A stretch of 32,283 bases of DNA from Bacteroidota bacterium (GTDB lineage: Bacteria; Bacteroidota; Bacteroidia; Chitinophagales; Chitinophagaceae). The stretch lies in NCBI GenBank assembly GCA_003175695.1, contig PSRA01000135.1, positions 1-32,283 of the forward strand. Reading direction: 5' to 3'. Under the pieces are notes generated by a model. It did no database searches, was not told the DNA's origin, and saw only the letters and a list, made by a program, of their open reading frames with translations. Positions within the stretch are counted from its first letter, which is position 1. Every line of letters begins with the position of its first letter. Made by a program: the position numbers and the translations under genes. Shown one piece after another: positions 7,532-15,161 of the stretch.

Positions 7532-7569
7532 GCATAGAGGCACGCTAATAAATCGGTGTGCCTCTTTGC
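7532..7569. terminator. Imperfect purine-rich hairpin after the GNAT gene
   Basis: GCATAGAGGCACGC at 7532-7545 pairs with GTGTGCCTCTTTGC at 7556-7569, with one T-T mismatch and one G-T pair, around a 10-base loop. It lies 52 bases after the stop codon and before the small minus-strand frame at 7648, so it could serve either strand. It belongs to the purine-arm repeat family described in the findings. Confidence 0.5.
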
Positions 7570-7647
7570 TTTGTATGTGACCTCAAATTCCACCTGCTTT
7601 CGTAACTTTATTGGCCGTTCCCCCCTAATATCCTCACCCGAAATATT

Positions 7648-7866
7648 TTACTGAATAACAACACGAACTCCCAACAGTAACGACCAACTGACAAAAACGG
7701 CTAACCAAATGAAAAAAAACCTGGGGACGATTTCAATTTTGACCTTGTTGCCACTGGAAGCATGAATGCGAATCAGCATGTCACGGAAGCTGTTGTGCCT
7801 GATAGTCCGATGGCAGAAATTAAAAAAGCCAAAACGATCCCCCAGCGAGATACTGGCTTCATTCAT
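7648..7866 (-). CDS. Possible small membrane protein
   Basis: A 72-residue frame from ATG to stop with one hydrophobic segment near the C-terminus (FFFIWLAVFVSWSLLLGV). It occupies the gap between two plus-strand genes and diverges from the lipoprotein gene at 7893. The rest is short and basic. I recognise no family and codon use gives no strong support, so it may be spurious. Confidence 0.3.
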   Translation of the reverse strand: MNEASISLGDRFGFFNFCHRTIRHNSFRDMLIRIHASSGNKVKIEIVPRFFFIWLAVFVSWSLLLGVRVVIQ

Positions 7867-7892
7867 TAATTCAAAACCTAAAATTGTGATAT

Positions 7893-8687
7893 ATGCGTAA
7901 GAAATTAATATTGATGGTCTTTCCGGTAATCATTACGGTTCTTTCCGCATGTCAATCGCCAAATTCGCAGGACACGTCTGTAACAACGCACCACAACAGT
8001 ATGCTCTCCCTTGATTGGGCAGGTGCCTATCATGGCGTTCTGCCCTGCGCGGACTGCGAAGGTTTGCAAACAATGATTCAATTGAATAAGGATTCTACAT
8101 TTAATATGGAGACTCAATATGTTGGTAGATCTCCTGATGTCACCAAAACACAAGGAACCTTCAGCTGGGATGAAACCGGGAACATTGTGGCTTTGCAGTC
8201 AAGTGATAAAAATTCCAGGCCAACTTTTTATCATGTAGGGGAGGGCAGGCTGATACAATTGGATGCAGACAAAAAATCCATCACCGGAAACCTTGCTGAT
8301 AAATATGTTCTAACAAAATTATCTGACATTGTAGAAAGATATTGGAAACTCGTTGAACTGAAGGGCAAACAAGTAACTACAACAGATAAATTCGACAATG
8401 AACCGCACATGATTTTCAAAGCCATCGATAGCAGGGTTTTTGGCAATGCCGGCTGCAATAATTTTACGGGGAAATACGAATTAAAGAGAGATAATCAGCT
8501 TACTTTTTCCGGAGTGGCTTCTACACGAATGTTATGCATTGATATGACTACGGAGGACCAGTTTTTAAAAATTTTCCAGATGACTTTAAATTATAGTTTA
8601 GCGGGAGGAAATTTGCTTTTGAAGGATTCGACCGGGACTATTTTGACAAAATTTGTTCCTGGTAAGCCTCCGACTATGCCTAAGTAA
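7893..8687 (+). CDS. NlpE-like / META-domain lipoprotein
   Basis: A 264-residue lipoprotein: lipobox VLSAC with the lipidated Cys at residue 20. Residues about 40-140 form an NlpE N-terminal-like domain with the typical GAYHGVLPCADCEG stretch (CXXC at 52-55). Residues about 148-255 form a META (HslJ-like) domain, recognisable by YWKLVEL, FGNAGCNNFTGKY, ASTRMLC and the closing segment. In E. coli NlpE senses envelope or copper stress and HslJ is linked to novobiocin resistance; here both folds are in one polypeptide, a combination seen repeatedly in Bacteroidota. It probably sits in the inner leaflet of the outer membrane. The exact role is unknown. Confidence 0.88.
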   Translation: MRKKLILMVFPVIITVLSACQSPNSQDTSVTTHHNSMLSLDWAGAYHGVLPCADCEGLQTMIQLNKDSTFNMETQYVGRSPDVTKTQGTFSWDETGNIVALQSSDKNSRPTFYHVGEGRLIQLDADKKSITGNLADKYVLTKLSDIVERYWKLVELKGKQVTTTDKFDNEPHMIFKAIDSRVFGNAGCNNFTGKYELKRDNQLTFSGVASTRMLCIDMTTEDQFLKIFQMTLNYSLAGGNLLLKDSTGTILTKFVPGKPPTMPK

Positions 8688-8721
8688 TTGCAGAATTATC
8701 CTGGTAACATAATTTGGGACA

Positions 8722-8812
8722 GTCAAAGAGACAGAGCGAGAAACAGAGCAAAGAGCGACGGGTTTGGCGCTGTCAGCTCTTTTTCTCGCTCTTTTTCTGT
8801 CTCCTCTTTGAT
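8722..8812. repeat. Long imperfect inverted repeat with purine-rich arms
   Basis: The left arm begins GTCAAAGAG (8722-8730) and continues with runs of GAGC/GAGA/CAGAG. The right arm is its approximate reverse complement, ending CTCTTTGA at 8804-8811. The two arms are each about 35-38 bases with several mismatches. It follows the lipoprotein gene and precedes the membrane protein gene, and probably folds into a long hairpin that ends transcription. Confidence 0.6.
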
Positions 8813-8866
8813 TAAAAAAGAATAATAGAATTTCTTACTATATTGGGTCAAATATAACGCCAACGT

Positions 8867-9313
8867 ATGGCCGTTATCAGACTTCGGACTTTCACCCCTA
8901 AATCACCTTACATGTTTACACCTAAAGCAGTTAGAATCTCATCAATTATTGCGATTATTCTGACATCATTAGGACTTTTATTAACCATCCTACTCATCGT
9001 CATTGCGAAAAAATCCGGATTGATATATATGGGCCTAGTCACATGGGCTGTCTTGATTTGGGCCAGTATTCTCGGATACCAGCTCAGCAATTACCATCTT
9101 TATGAAGACGAGTATAAGAAGGTCGGAATCAGAATTTACTTGATTATTGGCGCTTTTTTGCTTTATTTCTTCGCCGGACTCATTTTGGGGATTGTCATTT
9201 CCTTTGTTTTGCTGGGCTCTCTATGGAGTCTGAAGAAAAACTACGATGAATGGGATAATACGGATCAGCTTTTTGAGGATACAAATACAAGTGACCAAAT
9301 CTCACAACCATAA
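8867..9313 (+). CDS. Membrane protein of unknown function
   Basis: A 148-residue integral membrane protein with three or four hydrophobic segments, near residues 24-47, 54-71 and 88-117 (the last long enough for two). The C-terminal tail is acidic and polar (YDEWDNTDQLFEDTNTSDQ). The ATG at 8867 gives an N-terminus in which FTPK occurs twice, 14 residues apart. An ATG at 8912 (MFTPKAVRIS) would be an equally reasonable start and removes the duplicated part. No family is recognised. Confidence 0.65.
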   Translation: MAVIRLRTFTPKSPYMFTPKAVRISSIIAIILTSLGLLLTILLIVIAKKSGLIYMGLVTWAVLIWASILGYQLSNYHLYEDEYKKVGIRIYLIIGAFLLYFFAGLILGIVISFVLLGSLWSLKKNYDEWDNTDQLFEDTNTSDQISQP

Positions 9314-9397
9314 AGATTATTCCCGCGACAGGGCTATCGCGTGGAAATGCAGCCCTTAAGTTGCTGGTTTCTTACTGTACCAGAAATTGAAAAAAAA

Positions 9398-9429
9398 TTT
9401 GCGCAGTCAAATGGTTGCGCATATATTTG
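9398..9429 (+). promoter_or_regulatory. Promoter of the first ArsR cassette
   Basis: TTTG at 9398-9401, a 20-base spacer, then a perfect TATATTTG at 9422-9429. The predicted start of transcription is near 9436, leaving a leader of about 14 bases before the ATG at 9450. Both operators described next overlap this promoter. Confidence 0.75.
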
Positions 9430-9445
9430 CAGTCAAATGACTGCA
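9401..9445. promoter_or_regulatory. Tandem palindromic operators of the first ArsR regulator
   Basis: Site 1 is GCGCAGTCAAATGGTTGCGC (9401-9420), an imperfect palindrome. Site 2 is TGCAGTCAAATGACTGCA (9428-9445), a perfect one apart from the two central bases. Both share AGTCAAATG and their centres are 26 bases apart. One fills the promoter spacer and the other covers the -7 edge and transcription start. ArsR-family repressors bind such palindromes as dimers, so autorepression is likely. Confidence 0.7.
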
Positions 9446-9449
9446 TACT

Positions 9450-9782
9450 ATGAATCTACGCAGGGATGTTTTCCAGGCCATATCTGACCCCACGAGGAGG
9501 GCTATCCTCAGCCTGATAGCCATTCAGAGCATGACACCCAATGCTATCGCTGAACATTTCAACAGTTCCAGACAGACGATATCGAAGCATATTCAAATCC
9601 TCGCAGAATGCCAGTTACTGAAACAGGAACAGGCAGGACGAGAGATCTATTATTATATCAATGCCCATAAAGTGAAAGAAGTATCTGACTGGGCTGGACA
9701 ATTTCGGCAGTTATGGGAAGGAAGACTGAATAGGATGGAAACTGTTTTGAAAAATATAAAAAAACAAAAAGCAAAGAAATGA
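9450..9782 (+). CDS. ArsR/SdpR-type winged-helix repressor
   Basis: A 110-residue regulator beginning VFQAISDPTRRAILSLIA, the hallmark of the ArsR family, followed by the recognition helix region (NAIAEHFNSSRQTISKHIQI) and a wing (QEQAGREIYYYI). It has no CXC-type metal site in the positions used by ArsR/SmtB metal sensors, so it is not expected to respond to metals. Regulators of this subgroup commonly sit with AHSA1/SRPBCC genes, as here. It overlaps the next gene by four bases (ATGA), so the cassette is translated as a unit. The double operator over its promoter indicates autoregulation. Confidence 0.9.
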   Translation: MNLRRDVFQAISDPTRRAILSLIAIQSMTPNAIAEHFNSSRQTISKHIQILAECQLLKQEQAGREIYYYINAHKVKEVSDWAGQFRQLWEGRLNRMETVLKNIKKQKAKK

Positions 9783-10192
9783 AAAAGACAACACTCAAAA
9801 GCATTGGTGCCATTTTGGTCGGTATTGCAGTGGGTGCCATATTGTCTATTGTAACAGACCAGGTGTTTGAAAAAACAGGACTCATGATGAGAGAACCCTT
9901 TGATTCAAATCCTTCATGGGTGATCATCGTTATCATTGCCTACAGAACCATTTATAATATTGCAGGAGCATTCGTGACAGCGAAATTGGCGCCCGGCAAC
10001 CCGATGAAACTAGTGATTATTTTGGGCATTTTGGGACTTGTTGCCAGCCTCACCGGAACTATCGTGATGTGGCATATCCCTCCACACTGGTATCCCATTA
10101 CACTCGCCATACTTTCGTTCCCCAGTGCCATGTTTGGCGGGATTTTAGCAATGAAAAAAGATCCACAATCATCATTAAACCATCCACTATGA
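9779..10192 (+). CDS. Four-helix membrane protein in the ArsR cassette
   Basis: A 137-residue integral membrane protein with four hydrophobic segments, near residues 8-28, 46-68, 75-98 and 105-125. It lacks a cleavable signal peptide. Its start codon overlaps the ArsR stop, and its stop overlaps the next start, each as ATGA, so it is tightly coupled. I recognise no named family beyond small membrane proteins common beside ArsR/AHSA1 genes in Bacteroidota. A role in export or in sensing the same signal as the regulator is only inferred. Confidence 0.75.
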   Translation: MKKTTLKSIGAILVGIAVGAILSIVTDQVFEKTGLMMREPFDSNPSWVIIVIIAYRTIYNIAGAFVTAKLAPGNPMKLVIILGILGLVASLTGTIVMWHIPPHWYPITLAILSFPSAMFGGILAMKKDPQSSLNHPL

Positions 10193-10614
10193 CTAAGGAA
10201 ATTTATCCATGCTTCTGGTTTGAAAGCCAGGCGAAAGAAGCTGCAACTTTTTATTGCGGCATATTTCCAAATTCAAAGATTCTGAGTGAATCGCCGATCG
10301 TTGTAAATTTTCAATTGAATGGCAAACATTTCATGGCGCTAAATGATAAAAGGCCTCCACAGAATTTCAATGAATCGGTCTCATTTGTTATCACTTGTGA
10401 AGACCAGGACGAAATTGATTATTATTGGAACACGCTCACTGCAGAGGGTGCGGAAGGCATGTGTGGATGGTGCACGGATAAGTTCGGGGTATCATGGCAG
10501 GTAGTTCCCGGAATTTTGGAGGAGCTAATGAGCGACCCTGCCAGGGCAGGGCGTGTGGTCCAGGCATTTCTGAAAATGAAAAAATTTAACATTGAAAAAC
10601 TGAAAAAAGCTTAA
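10189..10614 (+). CDS. PhnB-type VOC protein (3-demethylubiquinone methyltransferase-like)
   Basis: A 141-residue protein of the vicinal oxygen chelate superfamily, PhnB subgroup. It opens with IYPCFWFESQAKEAATFYCG then IFPNSKI, has NGKHFMALND and the ITCEDQDEIDYYWNTL helix, and closes with the very typical WCTDKFGVSWQVVP and a DPARAGRVVQAFLKMKKFNI tail. This subgroup is often annotated as 3-demethylubiquinone-9 3-methyltransferase by old homology, but it has no SAM-binding fold, so I do not assign that activity. The start at 10189 overlaps the upstream stop (ATGA); a longer frame from 10069 lies inside the membrane protein gene and is not used. Confidence 0.88.
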   Translation: MTKEIYPCFWFESQAKEAATFYCGIFPNSKILSESPIVVNFQLNGKHFMALNDKRPPQNFNESVSFVITCEDQDEIDYYWNTLTAEGAEGMCGWCTDKFGVSWQVVPGILEELMSDPARAGRVVQAFLKMKKFNIEKLKKA

Positions 10615-10615
10615 C

Positions 10616-11098
10616 ATGGAAAAGCAGGTAAAAGTCAGCAGGATTTTTGATGCACCCGTGGAGGAGGTGTGGAAATTGTGGTCTGTTGCGGAATATGTCA
10701 AGCAATGGTGGGGGCCGGATAAGTTCACTTGTCCAACAGCTAAAATTCATTTCGGGGAAGGAGAAACATCTTTGGTAAGCATGCAGGCACCCAATGAATT
10801 TGGAGGGCAGACACACTATAATATCTGGACCTACAAGAAGATTGTTCCTTTGGAAAGCATCGAGTTTATTCAAAATTTGTCGGACGAAAAAGGAAATAAA
10901 GTCAAACCGACTGCCGTTGGCATGCCTCCCGATTTTCCTGAGGATGTTAGAACGTTGGTGACATTTAAAAATTTAGGAAATGAAAAGACAGAAATGACTG
11001 TGACTGAATTTGCAGACTTCGGGCAGATTTCTCATTTCGCGCAGATGGGCTTGGAGCAGAGTATCGGAAAGGCCGCGGCGTTGTTTGTTGCTCGTTGA
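10616..11098 (+). CDS. AHSA1/SRPBCC-domain protein
   Basis: A 160-residue START-like (SRPBCC) protein related to the C-terminal domain of the Hsp90 activator Aha1. It has the family opening (KVSRIFDAPVEEVWKLW), the conserved QWWGPDKFT, the ESIEFIQNLSDEKGN segment and a C-terminal helix (QISHFAQMGLEQSIGKAAAL). The fold encloses a hydrophobic pocket, and ligands are unknown. It begins one base after the stop of the VOC gene and is the last gene of the cassette. The hairpin at 11111-11154 follows. Confidence 0.88.
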   Translation: MEKQVKVSRIFDAPVEEVWKLWSVAEYVKQWWGPDKFTCPTAKIHFGEGETSLVSMQAPNEFGGQTHYNIWTYKKIVPLESIEFIQNLSDEKGNKVKPTAVGMPPDFPEDVRTLVTFKNLGNEKTEMTVTEFADFGQISHFAQMGLEQSIGKAAALFVAR

Positions 11099-11110
11099 AT
11101 TTTGTTTCAC

Positions 11111-11154
11111 GCAAAGAGGCAAAGTTAGAAGCCTGTTAACTTTTCGTTCTTTGC
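11111..11154. terminator. Hairpin between converging genes
   Basis: GCAAAGAGGCAAAGTTA (11111-11127) pairs imperfectly with TAACTTTTCGTTCTTTGC (11137-11154), with matching ends of 7 bases each and mismatches in the middle. It lies between the end of the ArsR cassette and the end of the minus-strand MORN-like gene, so it can end transcription from both sides. The arm sequence fits the purine-rich repeat family. Confidence 0.55.
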
Positions 11155-11165
11155 ATGAATCAAAA

Positions 11166-11390
11166 TCACTTTTTCATTTCCGTGACCTTATAAATTTTTC
11201 CCTTTTTATCATAGGTCGTCCACTTCCCAACTTGTTTTCCTTTGTCGAAATAACCAGATCTCATAATAACGCCATCCTTGCGAAACCATTCCCAGTAACC
11301 ATGCATTTGCTCATCAACTAATTGACCTTTTGCCCAAATTGAGCCATCCTTGTGGTAATGGACCACTTTCCTGGTGTTTTTTGTAGACAT
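11166..11390 (-). CDS. MORN-repeat-like small protein
   Basis: A 74-residue protein from the ATG at 11390. It consists of three repeats of about 20-24 residues with the MORN-like pattern of Y...G.W.. : VHYHKDGSIWAKGQLVDEQM, HGYWEWFRKDGVIMRSGYFD and KGKQVGKWTTYDKKG. Such repeats form a beta sheet and occur in YwqK-like proteins. There is no signal peptide from this start. The frame extends upstream to 11474, but the added part (rich in C, H and Q) does not look like the family. Function unknown. Confidence 0.75.
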   Translation of the reverse strand: MSTKNTRKVVHYHKDGSIWAKGQLVDEQMHGYWEWFRKDGVIMRSGYFDKGKQVGKWTTYDKKGKIYKVTEMKK

Positions 11391-11482
11391 CGCAAATAGT
11401 TTTGTGCAAAGATGCTGAGAAGTTCGCATTTGGTTTTTAGCCATACTTTGTTCGAAATATTGAGGCGATATCAAAGTATCGT

Positions 11483-13849
11483 CTATAGCTTCACACTAAT
11501 TTCAGAGCCCTTATAATTAACTACTCTATCTGGATGCGATTCAACGTCGGTGCTCACTCCATGACCCGGCTTCACCAGCACAATCTTGAATAACTTCTCA
11601 GCGTCCATCCCCGCGAAACTTCCTTTCCGGCCTGATATCGTTAACTCCTTTAGCTGATTATTCCATTTGACCTGAATGATTGCATACTTTCCTTTTTCAT
11701 AATTGTAATTGTCATTCTCATCCTCATACAATGTGAATTCGCCATCAGCACCCGGATAAATTCTTAATTCTGTTCCTTCAGATGATTTTTCAGTGGCATA
11801 TTCAACAACGGGCCCCATCGGAATAATTGATCCGGCCTTCACAAAAAGCGGAATTGTCTCGATGGGCGCAGCGGCATCAATTGTTTGACCGCCAGGTAGT
11901 TTTTCACCATTCCAGAAATTGATCCAGTTGGCTTTTTTAGGCAGATAAACTTTTCTGGTTTTGCTATCAGCATTTGCCAGTGATTGCGTTACGGGATTTA
12001 CAAGAAAAGCAGGGCCAAACATATATTGGTCAGGGATATTCTGTATGCCTGAATCGCCTCTGAAATCGAAAGCCAGACCACGCATTATCGTGTAGTCATC
12101 AAGGGTAGTCATTCCAGACAATGAATAGACATAAGGCAGCAGGCGATAGCGGAGCTTGTCATAATTCAGGAGGATGGATCGGGTATTCTCATCCCAGTTC
12201 TTCGAAAACAGCGCTCTTTCTCCCTTTCCATGAATGCGCATAATGGGGCAGAACGTGCCAAATTGAAACCACCGAGTAAACAACTCACGGTATTCCGGAA
12301 GTTTCCAGTCAGGAATTCCTTCCGGTGACACCCTGGATAAATAACCACCAATATCCGAAGTCCAATATGGGATGCCTGATATGCACGCATTAATTCCCTG
12401 GGGCACCTGATTGCGCAAGGATGCAAATGTGCAAGTGATATCGGATGACCAAAGCACAGCGGCATTTCTTTGCTCTCCCGCAAATGATTGCCTGATCAGG
12501 CAGAATACCCGCTTGTTGGGAATATCTTTTCTCCACCCTTCATATATGCCTTTAGAATGTTCGAGTGAGTAAGAATTGAAAAAATCGATGCCTTTGCCGA
12601 CGGAAAAATCCGCTCTCCTGCGTTCATCGAGAAGAGAGCCATTGTCAGGCTCGCATTGGTCAACCCACCAAGCGTCCCAGCCATATCGTTTGACAACACT
12701 ATCTCGTGCTTGTTCCCAATACCGTTGCCTTGCCTTTGGATTGTGTGCGTCGTAATAAGTGTCAAAAGTGTGCGTAACGAAATTGTCCCAGGTAATGCTG
12801 GTCAGAAGTCCTTTGCTTTTCAGGTCATCGAAGGTTGGCGTACCCGATCCGAAAACAGGCCAGATGGAGATCATGGCGTGCATGTTTGACTTATGCAATT
12901 CGTCAATCATGGATTTTGGATCCGGATACCGCTCATGGTTCATTACGTGTGAACCAATGGGCAAGGGAGACCACCAGTACCAATCCTGCACAATCACGTC
13001 TACCGGTATGTGATTACCACGATAAGCATTTTTTACCTGGATGATTTCATCTTGTGTTTTATACCTGTCTTGAGACTGGAATAAACCAAAGCTCCATTTG
13101 GGAAACATGGGAGCCTGGCCCGTTGCAATACGATAAAGATGAATGATCCGGTCAAAATCCGGCCCGTAGAAAAAATAATAGTCAACCATCTTGCCGCTCT
13201 CCGACACATATTCAAAACTGGTATTGTTTGATTCTGAGCCGTAAAATTTGGAAGCTGAATAATTATCCCACATCAATCCATACCCTTTTGTTGAGAGTAG
13301 AACGGGTATGGCTCCCGTCATATATTTTATTTCAAGGTTTTGGTCGCGACCTTTATAGTTAATGGACAGTGAATCCTCCGGATGGCAACCGAGCCCATAG
13401 AGCGCTTCATCTGCTGGTGATTCAAACTGGGTGTGGCAACTGAACGTCGCTATCCCTGCAACGTTTGCCGTATTCATTGATTTATTGCCTCCGGTTTCCG
13501 CTGTTATCAATTTTCCCTGAAGGTCACTATATCGTATGGAATTGGTTTGCTTGTCTATTGTGATTTGTAGCTTGGGCGTGGAAATAAGGATTTTTTCTTT
13601 GTCTTCTACCACTTTGAAATTTGTTTTCTCCCGCCAGGTATTGTTGACTACCAGGGAATTTTTTTGAGGAAATGCATCCAGGATGGTGTACTTCACTTCA
13701 ATGATATCTGGTCGGCAGATCCTGATGAACATAAAGCCCTTGTCTAACCGAAAACTGACTCCTTCGTCATTGGTTGAGAAGGAAATTACTTTGGCTTGGG
13801 ATGAGGCGAATGTCAATAGCATACAGGCAAAAAAGAAAGTTCTTGTCAT
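11483..13849 (-). CDS. Secreted glycoside hydrolase family 31 (alpha-glucosidase/alpha-xylosidase type)
   Basis: A 788-residue GH31 enzyme with a signal peptide (MTRTFFFACMLLTFASSQA). The order is an N-terminal beta-sandwich (about 20-235), the catalytic barrel (about 236-600) and C-terminal beta domains including a DUF5110-like part. The nucleophile is Asp397 in WWVDQCEPD (family pattern W.D..E) and the general acid/base is Asp470 in LWSSDITCTF. DVIVQDWYWW and MRIHGKGERALF are also typical. It would hydrolyse alpha-linked glucosides or xylosides in the periplasm or outside the cell; the exact substrate cannot be told. A strong promoter lies directly upstream, and no SusC/SusD pair is in view, so it is not part of a visible polysaccharide-utilisation locus. 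Confidence 0.92.
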   Translation of the reverse strand: MTRTFFFACMLLTFASSQAKVISFSTNDEGVSFRLDKGFMFIRICRPDIIEVKYTILDAFPQKNSLVVNNTWREKTNFKVVEDKEKILISTPKLQITIDKQTNSIRYSDLQGKLITAETGGNKSMNTANVAGIATFSCHTQFESPADEALYGLGCHPEDSLSINYKGRDQNLEIKYMTGAIPVLLSTKGYGLMWDNYSASKFYGSESNNTSFEYVSESGKMVDYYFFYGPDFDRIIHLYRIATGQAPMFPKWSFGLFQSQDRYKTQDEIIQVKNAYRGNHIPVDVIVQDWYWWSPLPIGSHVMNHERYPDPKSMIDELHKSNMHAMISIWPVFGSGTPTFDDLKSKGLLTSITWDNFVTHTFDTYYDAHNPKARQRYWEQARDSVVKRYGWDAWWVDQCEPDNGSLLDERRRADFSVGKGIDFFNSYSLEHSKGIYEGWRKDIPNKRVFCLIRQSFAGEQRNAAVLWSSDITCTFASLRNQVPQGINACISGIPYWTSDIGGYLSRVSPEGIPDWKLPEYRELFTRWFQFGTFCPIMRIHGKGERALFSKNWDENTRSILLNYDKLRYRLLPYVYSLSGMTTLDDYTIMRGLAFDFRGDSGIQNIPDQYMFGPAFLVNPVTQSLANADSKTRKVYLPKKANWINFWNGEKLPGGQTIDAAAPIETIPLFVKAGSIIPMGPVVEYATEKSSEGTELRIYPGADGEFTLYEDENDNYNYEKGKYAIIQVKWNNQLKELTISGRKGSFAGMDAEKLFKIVLVKPGHGVSTDVESHPDRVVNYKGSEISVKL

Positions 13850-13874
13850 GTTGTCGCTTTGGGATTATAAGCGT

Positions 13875-13904
13875 CAAATGTACATTTTTAAAATTTCTAG
13901 CAAA
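13875..13904 (-). promoter_or_regulatory. Promoter of the GH31 gene
   Basis: On the minus strand: TTTG (13904-13901), an 18-base spacer, then TACATTTG (13882-13875), a perfect match to TTTG and TAnnTTTG. The predicted transcription start near 13868 gives a leader of about 19 bases to the ATG at 13849. Confidence 0.75.
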
Positions 13905-13916
13905 GATGCGGGAAAA

Positions 13917-13957
13917 CAAAGGCACCAAGATAGCGGCGCGCCTCCGTTGTGCCTTTG
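13917..13957. terminator. Hairpin downstream of the S41 peptidase gene
   Basis: CAAAGGCAC (13917-13925) pairs with GTGCCTTTG (13949-13957), with partial pairing inside (AGCGG with CCTCCG). On the minus strand it lies just after the peptidase stop codon and just before the GH31 promoter, so it would insulate the two. Same purine-arm repeat family. Confidence 0.55.
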
Positions 13958-13967
13958 CGAGAAATAC

Positions 13968-15161
13968 TTATTGATTTATCAGACTGACTGCCTGTGCTAC
14001 CTGTAAGTCAATTCCCCTTTTTAAAGAATTTAAATTATCCGGCACGGCGACATCGGGGGGGATGCCCTTTCCTTCATAAATCTGGTCATTGATATACTTA
14101 AACATGGTCGAAGAGGTAAACACAGACAAAGTCAATATGGTTCCAGCTGTAAACTGTCCGCCGTTAAAATAAACATTAGGAGCCAGGGGCCCATTGGCAC
14201 CCCAGGTCGTTTCCCCTAAAAACTTTCCATTGGGAAGTGTTTTGATTGCCAGGGTGGTGATCTCAGACAAACTCGCCGAAAAATTATCGGCAATAACTAT
14301 GATGGGTATACTGATAGCTGAAGATCCGGGTTGTGGCGTGACAATCGCTGGAGCCCAGGGACTGTAATCTAGTCGCCCCTGCCCATTTTTAGCGCGTGTA
14401 TATCCAAACTTGAGAGGTTTGTCAATCATTCGACCTACCAAAAAATCAAGATCGTTCACATCGCCACCCCCATTACCTCGAAGATCCAATATGATTCCTT
14501 TGACGGAAGGTGAAATGGGCGAGATACTGCTGATGAAGTTTTTTATCACAGCTTGCACAGCGCTGCCAGGAGTCAGATACAATGCCTGTAACTCAAATGT
14601 GTTAAAATAGAAATACAAAATATTATGGTTGATAGTCCCTGACACAGCCACTGCTAATCGCGCCGTGTGGGTACTGTCTACTCCTTCTACGTAACCGCTA
14701 TCTAAAAAGATTTTTGGCAGATCAAAAAAGAAATAACCAAGAGGAATCGGATCATGGTAACCCGGTGTATTTCTTTTTCTGTCGAAGGCTGGATCAATGC
14801 TGGAATCACTTAAAAGTTGTGATTTGGGAAAGGTGATATTATAGTGGCCATCTATTAATCCGGCAACCATTTGCCTGAAATAATTTACAGAAGACCTTAC
14901 ATCATTGTCACTATATATGTTCAGGTTTGCAAAAATGGGTTTGTATTGATTATAAACACGGTCCCAGTTAGTCGTGTCAATATCCCAGAAGACATAATTG
15001 TTATTCATTCCATTCCAAAATGCATCGAACAGATCATTGAAATTTGATCCGGTATAGCTCGACGGAGGATTTGGAGTCGAAATCTCCTTTTTGCAGGCGC
15101 TGAAAAACAACATGGCGCTTGCACTGGTCAATAAGATAAATCTTTGAATTCGTTTTTTCAT
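13968..15161 (-). CDS. S41-family peptidase, lipoprotein
   Basis: A 397-residue lipoprotein (lipobox FFSAC, Cys23) of peptidase family S41 (tail-specific/tricorn-like). The core has KGIILDLRGNGGGDVND (residues 221-237) and ADNFSASLSEITTLAIKTLP, where Ser297 in the S.S..E pattern is the likely nucleophile. GKFLGETTWGANGP and the closing GKGIPPDVAVP are also typical. I see no clear PDZ domain before the core, as in the CtpA subgroup without PDZ. It would act in the periplasm on proteins with exposed C-termini. Its start codon overlaps the stop of the porin-family gene upstream (4 bases), so the two are translationally coupled. Confidence 0.88.
   Translation of the reverse strand: MKKRIQRFILLTSASAMLFFSACKKEISTPNPPSSYTGSNFNDLFDAFWNGMNNNYVFWDIDTTNWDRVYNQYKPIFANLNIYSDNDVRSSVNYFRQMVAGLIDGHYNITFPKSQLLSDSSIDPAFDRKRNTPGYHDPIPLGYFFFDLPKIFLDSGYVEGVDSTHTARLAVAVSGTINHNILYFYFNTFELQALYLTPGSAVQAVIKNFISSISPISPSVKGIILDLRGNGGGDVNDLDFLVGRMIDKPLKFGYTRAKNGQGRLDYSPWAPAIVTPQPGSSAISIPIIVIADNFSASLSEITTLAIKTLPNGKFLGETTWGANGPLAPNVYFNGGQFTAGTILTLSVFTSSTMFKYINDQIYEGKGIPPDVAVPDNLNSLKRGIDLQVAQAVSLINQ

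Noticed and set aside
9320-9346. Hairpin TTCCCGCGA/TCGCGTGGAA after the membrane protein at 9313
   Set aside because: The stem has a bulge and no T-run follows, so I do not call a terminator.
9450-9782. Metal-sensing role for the ArsR regulators
   Set aside because: Neither regulator has the cysteine pair that metal sensors of the family use.
10069-10188. Longer start for the PhnB-type gene
   Set aside because: The extra part lies entirely inside the membrane protein gene and the ATGA overlap at 10189 fits the cassette.
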